Shown here in pieces: positions 36,698 to 45,454 of a stretch of 64,000 nt of DNA (position 1 is its first letter; every line of letters starts with the position of its first letter). Below the pieces are notes generated by a model that saw only the letters and a list, made by a program, of their open reading frames with translations, ran no database searches and was not told the origin of the DNA. The stretch covers positions 744,001 to 808,000 of the forward strand of contig JADKDV010000003.1 of assembly GCA_016718315.1 (NCBI GenBank), read 5' to 3'. The DNA is from Candidatus Obscuribacter sp. (lineage in GTDB: Bacteria; Cyanobacteriota; Vampirovibrionia; Obscuribacterales; Obscuribacteraceae). The position numbers and the translations under genes are program-made.

Positions 36698-37921
36698 ATG
36701 CAAAGATCCGGCGCGAATTTAAGGTTGACTCTGGCTATTTTGAGCCTTTGCTCCAGCCTGCCCGTTATGGCTCAAAACCAGCCAGGCACGCCGCAGAGCG
36801 CCAGTGTTAACAACACCTTAAGACAGCTCGTCGGTCAATCACCGGGTCATGCCATTAGCTACTACAACCTGGCTCTGGAAGCCTATCAGAAGGGTGCCCT
36901 TGAGTCGGCCATCATCTTCTTTAGAAGAGCCACCGATCTTGATCCAAATCTATCAGACGCTCAATATAACTTAGGGGTACTTTACCAGAGCCAGAAGCGC
37001 GCCAAAGAGGCAATTCCGCGCTTTGAAGAAGTACTGAGAGTCAAACCTACCGATGCCGATGCTCATTATCAGCTTGGTCTGGCCTTGATGGATATGGGTA
37101 GGGCTGCTGACGCTAAGACCCATTTTGCTGCAATTGCCCCTAATTCGCAGCACTTTGCCGACGCTCAAAAGCGCACCCAGATGTGCGATGCCCAGCTTGC
37201 TGGCGCCACTATAGCGATTCCCACATATTCACCCACAGTCCAGCCTCAGGCTCAACAGCAACCGCCTCAGCAGCCTGTGCGTGCTGGTTACAACCCATTG
37301 CCGCCGGTGGATTTGTCTAACAACCCTCCTGGATCAAACCCGGGCTATCAGGCAGGCTATGGCGCTCAGTCCCAGCCGGCTGTCCAGCCTTATCAGCAGC
37401 CCTCCAGTTATTCCAATCAAACAGCCTACAAAGCCTCTCCTGAGTACGCCACAGCGGGACAGCCCAAGCAAATAGCCAGTGCCGCTATACCCAAGAGTCA
37501 AGGCAATTTGCCTACAGCTGTGCTTGCTAATTCTTCAGTAAGAGTCATTGCTACAGGTTTTAGCGCTCCATCCGGTCTCACTTTTGACCGTATGGGCAAT
37601 CTTTATGTGGCCAACTTCAACAGCAACACAGTAGATCGCATCTCCGCCGATGGCACGCGCACACAGTTTGCTTCTGGCGCCAATCTCAAAGGACCCATTG
37701 GTCTGGCTTGCGATGAGTCTGGCAATATCTATGTCGCCAACTACAATGGCGGTACTGTGGCTCGCATCACTCCCGCTGGTATCTCCACCATCATCGGTAC
37801 CAACTTCAAGCAGCCCTACTACCTTACTGTCGACAAAGGTGGCAATTTGTTTGTCACTCAGCAAGAAGACAACTCAATTGTGCGTATAACTCTGCCTCGC
37901 TCTGTGGTATCGAAAAATTAG
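36698..37921 (+). CDS. exported TPR protein with C-terminal NHL-type beta-propeller
   Basis: 407 aa. Signal peptide (residues 1-25, ends VMAQ). TPR units at about 45-170 (YYNLALEAYQKGALESAIIF; AQYNLGVLYQSQKRAKEAI). A Pro/Gln/Tyr-rich linker spans 175-270. Then three NHL/SMP-30-like blades (GFSAPSGLTFDRMGNLYVAN; GLACDESGNIYVANYNGG; YLTVDKGGNLFVT), fewer than the six usual for a full propeller, so it may pair or be incomplete. Followed 7 nt later by plsC. Confidence 0.7.
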   Translation: MQRSGANLRLTLAILSLCSSLPVMAQNQPGTPQSASVNNTLRQLVGQSPGHAISYYNLALEAYQKGALESAIIFFRRATDLDPNLSDAQYNLGVLYQSQKRAKEAIPRFEEVLRVKPTDADAHYQLGLALMDMGRAADAKTHFAAIAPNSQHFADAQKRTQMCDAQLAGATIAIPTYSPTVQPQAQQQPPQQPVRAGYNPLPPVDLSNNPPGSNPGYQAGYGAQSQPAVQPYQQPSSYSNQTAYKASPEYATAGQPKQIASAAIPKSQGNLPTAVLANSSVRVIATGFSAPSGLTFDRMGNLYVANFNSNTVDRISADGTRTQFASGANLKGPIGLACDESGNIYVANYNGGTVARITPAGISTIIGTNFKQPYYLTVDKGGNLFVTQQEDNSIVRITLPRSVVSKN

Positions 37922-37928
37922 TACTGAA

Positions 37929-38654
37929 GTGACACCTGAAAAATCTGAGCCAGTGCAGGTGCAAGGCGACAAAGCTGTCGTTAAAACTGAGCCTGCTAAA
38001 CCAGCCCGTGTTTATCCGGCGCCTGATCCGGCTTATTTTGATGAGCGCCGTATTTGGGCTCAAGAATTTGCCGGGCAATTGGTATTTGGTACTTATCACA
38101 GACTATTTACTAGACTAAAGATCGAAGGTCGTGAAAACTTACCGCCCGAAGACACCGCTATGGTCATCGTTGGCAACCATAAATCGTTTTATGACCCGCC
38201 GCTATTTCAGACCTCGACTAATCGCAAAATGGTTTATTTTGCCAAACAAGAACTATGGCATAACTGGCTATTGGGGCGCATTTTGACCTGGCTGGGCGCA
38301 GTGCCAATCAACCGCGATAAACCCGAAAAGTCGCGTATCAAGTTTTTGATCCACATGATGAAACAAGGCTGGTCTCTCGGCATGTTTATCGAAGGCACAC
38401 GTTGTCGCCTCAAGAAGAAACTGGGCAGACCAAATGTTGGACCGGCTTATTTTGCTCGTTTGACTAAAGCGCCGATTTTGCCGATTGGCTTTGTCAATAC
38501 CGATCAGCGTTTTGGACCGGTAATTGTGCGCATAGGCAAGCTTATCCAGCCCAAAGATGATGTCGTTGCCACCACCTGGGAAATCATGGACGCGCTCTCT
38601 GAACTGACGGGCTATGAAATTGCCGAGCGCAAACTGGCTAACGAAAAAGACTGA
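37929..38654 (+). CDS. plsC: 1-acyl-sn-glycerol-3-phosphate acyltransferase (PlsC-like)
   Basis: 241 aa from GTG 37929. Motif I NHKSFYDPP (NHxxxxD) and motif III FIEGTR (EGTR) are intact, with PILPIGFVN for the last motif. It acylates lysophosphatidic acid in phospholipid synthesis at the inner membrane; the exact acceptor is inferred. It follows the TPR/NHL gene by 7 nt and has no strong ribosome site of its own, so coupling is likely. Confidence 0.85.
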   Translation: MTPEKSEPVQVQGDKAVVKTEPAKPARVYPAPDPAYFDERRIWAQEFAGQLVFGTYHRLFTRLKIEGRENLPPEDTAMVIVGNHKSFYDPPLFQTSTNRKMVYFAKQELWHNWLLGRILTWLGAVPINRDKPEKSRIKFLIHMMKQGWSLGMFIEGTRCRLKKKLGRPNVGPAYFARLTKAPILPIGFVNTDQRFGPVIVRIGKLIQPKDDVVATTWEIMDALSELTGYEIAERKLANEKD

Positions 38655-38791
38655 GTTGCTGCTAGTGCTTAAAGCCTCCAGCCAGCTTCGTTTTGAGATT
38701 TAATCAAAAAAGTTGCTCTGAAATTGAACTTTAAGTAGATGATGGACGTTATAGGTAATGTCGACAGGTTACCGTTCTATTTGAGGTCGTG

Positions 38792-39901
38792 ATGCAAAAG
38801 TTGCTTAATAAGAGTGTCATTGCACTCAGTCTGGCTTTGATGCCATTACTGGCCCTCAATAGCACTGCCCTAGTGCCAGCGTATGCCGTACCTGGTCTAC
38901 TTTCTGGTCAAGTCCAGAGGGAGAACGTAAACAACCTGGTCAGTCAAATACAGTGGTTTGATAATCTTGAGCAGGCTAAGGAGTCTGCCAGGCAAACTGG
39001 CAAGATGGTCTTTTACATGCACATGCTCGGTAATTTATCCGGCTCCACCTGATCAGCCGGTAACAGTCTGAGAGCCGTGTCGCTCTCTAATCCCCAGGTT
39101 ATGTCTTATCTCCAGCAAAATTTTGCCTGTGGTACTCGCGATATCACTGGTGAGTCTTATGCCGGCGTTAGCGGTCGCCACGAGGTCAATGGCAAGGCTA
39201 TTGTCACGACCAACGGCGCAGGACCACACAATATCCAGATGTTTATGCTGGCAGCCGATGGCACTGTATTACATGTATTGCCTGGTTACTGGGCACCGGC
39301 AGATATATTGCCCGAGATGGAGCTAGCAAAAAAACTCAATCAAGTTTGGATCAGCAATTATTCGCTCAACCAAAAGAGGCAGGAGTTTTATCGTTTGCAA
39401 TTGGCTCATGTCAGCGCTCATAGTAGTGAGACTATAATGCGCAGCGAGATGCAGTCTTTTGATAAAAAGTACGAGGCTAAACATAATCTCCATACATCCG
39501 ATACCATTCTCAATCCAGCTCTAGCCGCTACCTGTCTCACCAAGGGCGTGCAAGCTCCAGAGGGCGCTTTTAAGACCACTGATGTGATTATGCATGAGCG
39601 CATGGCGCGCAGACCTTTTGTGCCGTATAGCCAGTTTGATGTGGTGGCATTTAGCAACTACGGCAAACCTTTTTACGATAAGCACGAGGACTATCGCAAT
39701 GCTAGTGGTCAGGTCGTCGATAAAGACGCTGCTAAAAACGCACCTAAGATTGGCAATGCCAAAGCTATGCAGGGCAATAATATGCCAGCTGCAGGCAGAC
39801 GTCGCCGGGCTGGTGGAGCCAATAGCTCTACTGCCAGTTATCTAGCCAGGCGTGGTGTCAGGACCTTTGCTCGCTATGGTGTTAGAGCGCTTGTGCGTTG
39901 A
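38792..39901 (+). CDS. putative exported selenoprotein, thioredoxin-like fold, in-frame UGA (Sec)
   Basis: 369 aa from ATG 38792 (GAGG 5 nt upstream), read through TGA 39050-39052 as Sec. Signal peptide at 1-34 (ends VPAYA). The thioredoxin-like pattern runs GKMVFYMHMLG, then GST-U-SAGN, then VSLSNPQVMSYLQQNF and TRDITG. Counting back from SNPQV (the DP of DPEV in thioredoxin-like proteins), the Sec falls on the first Cys of CxxC; the second Cys position is Gly (U-S-A-G). A hairpin at 39070-39087 fits a SECIS. The C-terminus is basic (GRRRRAGG). If the TGA were a real stop, the two parts would be a short signal-bearing fragment and a headless fold. The tRNA-Sec gene lies 12.5 kb upstream. Confidence 0.8.
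39070..39087 (+). promoter_or_regulatory. SECIS-like hairpin after the in-frame UGA
   Basis: GAGAGC (39070-39075) pairs fully with GCTCTC (39082-39087) around loop CGTGTC. The stem starts 17 nt after TGA and the loop 23 nt after it, and the second loop base is G. This fits the known bacterial SECIS rules (short stem, G in the first two loop bases, loop 16-37 nt past UGA). Confidence 0.65.
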
Positions 39902-39954
39902 TAATTGGCACTTCAATAGCTCCCACGCTAGATTTTTTGAGCCGGGCTCTTTGT

Positions 39955-42879
39955 TTATGCCTTTTGTCTTCTACAAAAAATCAGCTTGCCGCGTTCGAGC
40001 TCATCTAGTTGTTGCTTGAGCCAGATATGGCGCTGCTGGTGGCAGCTAAAGAGTATGACTTGATGCTCCTGGGCTATCACAGATGTGAGGAAGCGCATCA
40101 TTTTGACAAAGCGATCATCGTCAGACTCCGAAAATGGCTCATCCATAATGATAGGCAGTGAGTTAGAACGAGATAGATAGCGGGCTACGACCATACGAGC
40201 GAGCCAGTGCAATTGTTCTTTTGTACCGGTGGATAGCTGACTCATAATTTGTGCAGCGCTGATGTGGTCTCCGTCACTCTTACGTCTGGCCACGAGTTTT
40301 AGCTCATTGTCAAATTTGACTTCGTCATAATCCATACCCAGTCTTGTTAACATCTCTGTTGCAATGCCGTTTAAGTGCTGCGACCAGTCCATATAGTTTT
40401 CGCCAGAGAGACGTTTTAGTGTGTCGCGGGCTAGCTCCAGAGCCAGTCTGGCTCGCTTTGCTCCCTGCAGTTTAAACTCAGTCAAATCCAGGTCTTCCAT
40501 GGCTAAGAGATACTGCTCATCGCAAGTATTAGATAGCGTGCGGATGCGCAATAGTGCTTCTTCTCTTTCTACCTTGAGACCTTCCAGTTCGCGCATGTCT
40601 TTAGGCGCGTCTTCTTCCTGCGCCAGTTCTTCTTCGGATAGTGGTGCGATGTTTTCGATGCCAGGATAGAGCTGTTTAATTGACTCCAGCTGTTGGACCA
40701 CGCGGGATTGATAATCTTCTACGTTTTTAATCAGGCCTGGTAATTCACTATAGGCAACACCTATTTCTTGCTCCATGCTCTCTAGCTCGGCTTGCAATTT
40801 AAGCAAACTAGAGAGGTTGTTGAGGCGATAGCTGACTTCTTCCATGGCTGCGGCATCGTTTTCGCCGAGATCAGCTCCACTCTTTCTAAATAGATTGAGG
40901 ATGGCTTTGTCGTTGTCGATAATCTCTTCTTCTATTGAGGCAAACTTGCGACTATTGCTGGCTGCTTCATGGTGCACTTCGGCTAATTGTCTGGTCTCGT
41001 CCATGTACTGCGACAGGGCCGAGCTAAGCTCTCTAGCTGTGGCAGCACTGGAGTCTACGTCAGTTTTACTGGCTTTTTCCAAATACTTTTGCAGATCTGT
41101 CTTATAGCGTTTGACCACCTGCTCTTTTTGTTCGACCAGTTGTTCAAGTAAAGTCAGCTCTTTGAGTTTGCTTGCTTGTTGACTGTATTCTTCGAGCTTG
41201 GCGGCTAACTCTTTGCGGTTGCTCAAACCGACTTTGCGAGCCAGTGTATCCAGTTTGATTTCGAGAGCGCCGACCTTGTTTTGTTTGTCTTGCATATCCT
41301 GGGCGATACGATTGACGTCAGCATCGGTGGCGGCAAATTCGCTCTTGAGGATGGTCTGTGGCTTAAATACAGGTGTAATCATCACACCCGAAATAGCAAG
41401 CGCTATAAGGCCAATTATGACTAGAGGCATGGTCATATAAGCCATGGTTTTGACCAGGACAAACATTACTATGCCAAGCACGATAAGCATTACAGCAACA
41501 AAGCCGACGATAATGCTGGTCAACTGCTTTTTCTTTCTGATTTCTTCGCGTTTGACTGTTAGTTCTTTTTGCTTGGCTCTGCTTTGATGCAAGTTGCGCT
41601 CAGAGTCTTCCAGTTGCTCCTGGAAGGCGACAATAAGCGAGTTGTAGGAGCGGGCGTTATCTACACCTTCTGATTCCAGTGAGGTGAGGGATTTTTTGAT
41701 TTCGTCTAGGTCTTTATTGTCGTTGTCCTGCGAAAACTTGTCGCGCTCATTCTGTCTGCGCTCAAGCAGTCCATTCAACTCTTCTTCTGCTGTTTGCATA
41801 CTGCCTGCTAAAGAAGAGACCATATGGGCTTCTTCTTGGGTGAAAACTGAGAGATTGCCGAGACGTACTTTGATTTCGTCTTGCTTCTCTTTGAACATAT
41901 TTTCTTGAGGCGAAAGCTCAGCTTTAAGTTTGCTTAGCTCAACGGCTTTGTTATTGTGACGGCTCCACAAGTCAAGCAGGGGCTTTTTGATATCCTGCGG
42001 TACTTCTGGCACTGGTGGCAGGTCGTCGATTTCTTGCTCTAACTGATCTTTGCGCGAGCGGATTTCTCTCAAGCGAGTCAGTCTGTTTTCGGCATCAGAG
42101 AGCTGAAATTTAAGATTGTGAAATTCAGTTGCTTTGTAGCGATTGTTGTCTCCAGACAAAATGCGATTGATGATCATGAGGCGATCAAAAGATGCAGATA
42201 CGTCGCGTCTGTCTCTTTCGTAGGCTTTGATTTTATTGAGCAAATCCTGGCGCACAATCTCTAAGTCGCGCACAAGATTGTCCATTTTGACAGTACGGTC
42301 ATTGATATTGGTTTTTTCCAGGCTCTCATTGAGCACACGCACTGCCTGAGCACAAGTGCCGCTCGGGCTGGCACTGTCGGCGATACCCTGGACCAGAGAG
42401 GCCAGGTGGCTTTCACCTCCAAAGGCGTGTTCATCGAGTTCGCGCTGACCGACAAAACAGGTCGATTTAAAAAGTTCTCGGGTCATACCCGTGAGCTTGA
42501 GACCGATTTCGTCTTCGCCGTTTGCTCCCTGGTACTCTCTTGTGATATCAGCATCGCGGTGATCGCGGTCGAGTACCTGGTATGTACCTTCGGCAAAATT
42601 ACGGACTATGGTCAATCTTTTGTGCTTGTGATTGATGTCCATTTTTGCCATATAGGGCAGACCAGACTTGGGCTGTCTGGCATCTTTAGCAGTCAGTCTC
42701 TCGTCTTCAGCTTTTTGGTCTAAGGCAAAGTCAAAGAGTATAGACCAGATAGCAGTTGCCATCGTGGTTTTGCCGTATTCGTTAGGCTCGACCACAAGGT
42801 TGATTTTGTCTTCGCTAAAGACAATTGATTCACCCTGAATGGCGCCATAGCTTGTTAGTTCGACTTTCTCAACCCACAT
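39955..42879 (-). CDS. YhaN-like SMC-type ATPase with two membrane helices
   Basis: 974 aa. N-terminal AAA_27/P-loop EPNEYGKTT (the first Gly of the usual GxNxxGKT is Glu). Long coiled coils flank a central hydrophobic pair (about residues 455-500), as in Bacillus YhaN. C-terminal signature QLSTGTKEQLHWLARM and Walker B LPIIMDEPF are present, with a Q-loop VGQRELDEHAF. Partner of the YhaO-like gene immediately upstream, with which it overlaps by 11 nt. Family role: SbcCD-like DNA end processing, inferred. Confidence 0.75.
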   Translation of the reverse strand: MWVEKVELTSYGAIQGESIVFSEDKINLVVEPNEYGKTTMATAIWSILFDFALDQKAEDERLTAKDARQPKSGLPYMAKMDINHKHKRLTIVRNFAEGTYQVLDRDHRDADITREYQGANGEDEIGLKLTGMTRELFKSTCFVGQRELDEHAFGGESHLASLVQGIADSASPSGTCAQAVRVLNESLEKTNINDRTVKMDNLVRDLEIVRQDLLNKIKAYERDRRDVSASFDRLMIINRILSGDNNRYKATEFHNLKFQLSDAENRLTRLREIRSRKDQLEQEIDDLPPVPEVPQDIKKPLLDLWSRHNNKAVELSKLKAELSPQENMFKEKQDEIKVRLGNLSVFTQEEAHMVSSLAGSMQTAEEELNGLLERRQNERDKFSQDNDNKDLDEIKKSLTSLESEGVDNARSYNSLIVAFQEQLEDSERNLHQSRAKQKELTVKREEIRKKKQLTSIIVGFVAVMLIVLGIVMFVLVKTMAYMTMPLVIIGLIALAISGVMITPVFKPQTILKSEFAATDADVNRIAQDMQDKQNKVGALEIKLDTLARKVGLSNRKELAAKLEEYSQQASKLKELTLLEQLVEQKEQVVKRYKTDLQKYLEKASKTDVDSSAATARELSSALSQYMDETRQLAEVHHEAASNSRKFASIEEEIIDNDKAILNLFRKSGADLGENDAAAMEEVSYRLNNLSSLLKLQAELESMEQEIGVAYSELPGLIKNVEDYQSRVVQQLESIKQLYPGIENIAPLSEEELAQEEDAPKDMRELEGLKVEREEALLRIRTLSNTCDEQYLLAMEDLDLTEFKLQGAKRARLALELARDTLKRLSGENYMDWSQHLNGIATEMLTRLGMDYDEVKFDNELKLVARRKSDGDHISAAQIMSQLSTGTKEQLHWLARMVVARYLSRSNSLPIIMDEPFSESDDDRFVKMMRFLTSVIAQEHQVILFSCHQQRHIWLKQQLDELERGKLIFCRRQKA

Positions 42880-44203
42880 TTCTAATGGTCACTCTCTTTT
42901 GTCTCAGGGCATCCAATCCATAATAAAGCGCGTCCTCAACGGTTTTACCGGAGAGGTCACGACCTGGCACACCCGACAAACTGTCAGACAGATTGCCGGT
43001 TTCCGGGTCTTTTGCTCCACTACGCTCAGCGCGGGTTTTCATTTGCAACATTGACTGGATATATTTCCATTCAGTGGTGCGCTCATCAAATCGCTCTGCC
43101 AGATAATCTGGTCTTGTGTTATCCACAACGAGCATGCAATAAAAGCTACTGGCCAGGCTGTCTGCCACCCGTTTGGGGTTGGCACCAGGCTTGCAGCCGC
43201 CCTCAAGCGATAGGGCGACTATATCGGTGTCTGGTCTGACACCACTGTCCTCAATATGCACCATGATTTCTTCTTTGATATCGCCATCACCAAGTCCGGA
43301 GACGTCGACAACCACAAGCATCATGCGGCGTTCATCAATTTCTTGCGGAGTCAGTTCGATTTCGGTATTGCCGAGGCTGTCGACGCCGATTTCGCCAAGC
43401 AAAGCCACGCGCGGTCCCAGTTTGTCAAAACTGCCACTGGCCAGACAACCAGCATAGGCGCCAACAGTGCGGCCCTCTCCTGCCAGGTCTTCTATTTTAT
43501 GTGCTTCGGGTAGATGTCCCAGGGCAAAGTAGGACATTTTTTGCGCTTCCATTTCTTCTTGCGAAACAGGATAGACAATTGCTTTTGTGCCTGCTAAGTG
43601 TGCTACTTGAGGATGACTCTCTAGAGTTGCTGCCAACATGGCCACGTTGATAGCAGCATTATTGTTTTTTGGCACCTTGCCAGAGAGGATTCGCTCTGAG
43701 CGCCTTGAGCCCTTTGTTATGGCCCGTCCAGATATAGCAACGTCGCCGCGACCAGGCACCAGGACAGACTCAAAATGTTCGTGAGTGAAGATATGAACAT
43801 TGGCTGGCCAACTTTTTAGTCCCCGCGCTTGCAACATATCAGCGGCATAGAGACTGCTTCTGGTATAAAAGTCTTCAAGGCCGGGCGTGATAAAAATTGG
43901 GATATGACTGATAGTGGCAATGCTCTCAATTAGTGTATTGATCGTATAACCACTCACTGTATTGGCATCAAATAAACCACCGGGCATCAATATGGCATCA
44001 ACGTTTTCGCTTGAGGCCAGGCTAAAAGCATTGATTGTGGTCTCTAAAATCTCTCTTGCTCTTTCCTGTCTTTCGGCTCTGGGCAGAGCAAATCCGCAGT
44101 TGAGAGGGGCATGGCCTGATGTGGCAGGCATACTCAAAGGGAGCTTACTATCAAGCAAGATATCGCTAAACTGGAGAAATTTAAATCTGGTAGTAATAGC
44201 CAT
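42869..44203 (-). CDS. YhaO/SbcD-like metallophosphoesterase-fold protein, metal site degenerate
   Basis: 444 aa. Sequence order matches SbcD/YhaO: FLQFSDILLD for DxH, MPGGLFDAN for GDxxD, ITPGLEDF for GNHD, FALGHLPEAH for GHxH. But DxH has lost its His, GDLFD has become GGLFD, GNHD has become GLED, and the second His of GHxH is lost. So most metal ligands are gone and nuclease activity is doubtful. The pairing with an intact ATPase suggests a structural or regulatory role. Starts 3 nt after the thiolase stop. Confidence 0.65.
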   Translation of the reverse strand: MAITTRFKFLQFSDILLDSKLPLSMPATSGHAPLNCGFALPRAERQERAREILETTINAFSLASSENVDAILMPGGLFDANTVSGYTINTLIESIATISHIPIFITPGLEDFYTRSSLYAADMLQARGLKSWPANVHIFTHEHFESVLVPGRGDVAISGRAITKGSRRSERILSGKVPKNNNAAINVAMLAATLESHPQVAHLAGTKAIVYPVSQEEMEAQKMSYFALGHLPEAHKIEDLAGEGRTVGAYAGCLASGSFDKLGPRVALLGEIGVDSLGNTEIELTPQEIDERRMMLVVVDVSGLGDGDIKEEIMVHIEDSGVRPDTDIVALSLEGGCKPGANPKRVADSLASSFYCMLVVDNTRPDYLAERFDERTTEWKYIQSMLQMKTRAERSGAKDPETGNLSDSLSGVPGRDLSGKTVEDALYYGLDALRQKRVTIRNVG

Positions 44204-44206
44204 CTT

Positions 44207-45412
44207 TTAGTCCCGCGCGATGATTGTAGCGATACCCTGACCAACCCCGATACACATCGTGGCCAGTCCCATTTTGGCTTCACGCCTTTGCATTTCATGT
44301 ACCAGAGTGGTCAAAATGCGAGCACCACTTGCTCCCAGTGGATGTCCCAGTGCTATTGAGCCACCGAGCACATTGACTCTTGTCAGGTCTGGTTGTAGAT
44401 CTTGAGCACAGGCCAGGACTTGAGCGGCAAAGGCTTCGTTGAGCTCAATCAAGTTGATATCTGCCATCTTTACACCAGCCCTCGCCAGTGCTTTACGTGT
44501 CGCTGGCACTGGACCGATGCCCATAACGGCCGGGTCGACTCCAGCAACGGCACTGGTGACAAAACGTGCCATGGGCTTAAAGCCCATGTCTAAAGCTTTT
44601 TGACGTTCCATGATAAGCAGGGCTGCGGCACCGTCATTGATACCACTAGAATTACCGGCTGTTACACTGCCACCCTCTCTAAATGCGGGCTTAAGTTTGG
44701 TCAATTCGGCAATAGTTGTGTCCGGGCGCGGATGCTCGTCGACTTTGATTGTTTCGCTCTCGCCTTTCTTTTTAGGCACAACCACCGGGGCTATTTCATT
44801 TTCAAAGGCATTGGCTTCCAGCGCTTTTTTGTATTTTTGCTGACTGGAGTAAGCAAAGGCATCTTGCTCTTCGCGGCTAATTTGATATTTTTCGGCAACG
44901 TTTTCAGCTGTTTCGCCCATCGAGTAAGGATGGTGCATATCAGCCAACCTTTTATTGACAAAGCGCCAACCCAGGGTCGTATCGATGAGCTTCATATCGC
45001 CTCTGGGAAAAGCAGCCTCAGGCTTGCCCATGACAAAAGGCGAGCGCGTCATAGACTCCACACCGCCTGCTATGTAGATATCACCCAGATTGTTTTTAAT
45101 GGCGTTGACAGCGTCGTTTACTGCCATCATTCCTGAGCCACAGAGACGATTGACAGTACCGCCAGCCACTTTGACAGGCAGACCCGCCAAAAGCACAGCC
45201 ATACGCGCCACATTGCGGTTGTCTTCACCAGCCTGGTTAGCGCAGCCCATCAAGACATCTTCGATTTCTTCGGGATTGACTTGTGGGTTGCGTTTGAGAA
45301 GTTCTTTGATTACATGAGCGGCCAGGTCATCAGCCCGGACATCTTTAAAAACCCCACCATAGCGCCCTATTGGTGTTCTCAAAGCGTCGACTATTACTAC
45401 TTCTCTTGTCAT
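44207..45412 (-). CDS. acetyl-CoA C-acyltransferase (thiolase)
   Basis: 401 aa, ATG 45412 with AAGGGAA. Nucleophile Cys in NRLCGSGMMAV, His in GHPLGASGAR and general-base Cys in CIGVGQG are present. VGTVNRLCGSG and AGGVESMTRSP fit the PcaF/3-oxoadipyl-CoA or FadA-type group; the exact acyl chain is not shown. Roles: beta-oxidation or acetoacetyl-CoA synthesis. Head of a unit with the YhaO/YhaN-like genes (3 nt spacing), an unusual pairing. Confidence 0.85.
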   Translation of the reverse strand: MTREVVIVDALRTPIGRYGGVFKDVRADDLAAHVIKELLKRNPQVNPEEIEDVLMGCANQAGEDNRNVARMAVLLAGLPVKVAGGTVNRLCGSGMMAVNDAVNAIKNNLGDIYIAGGVESMTRSPFVMGKPEAAFPRGDMKLIDTTLGWRFVNKRLADMHHPYSMGETAENVAEKYQISREEQDAFAYSSQQKYKKALEANAFENEIAPVVVPKKKGESETIKVDEHPRPDTTIAELTKLKPAFREGGSVTAGNSSGINDGAAALLIMERQKALDMGFKPMARFVTSAVAGVDPAVMGIGPVPATRKALARAGVKMADINLIELNEAFAAQVLACAQDLQPDLTRVNVLGGSIALGHPLGASGARILTTLVHEMQRREAKMGLATMCIGVGQGIATIIARD

Positions 45413-45454
45413 TTCCCTTAGCTTTCTTTATTGTCTATAACTGTATAGCGTTAC

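Noticed and set aside
38792..39052. Short separate gene ending at TGA 39050
   Set aside because: The frame continues across the TGA in a single thioredoxin-like fold, and the downstream half has no good start of its own.
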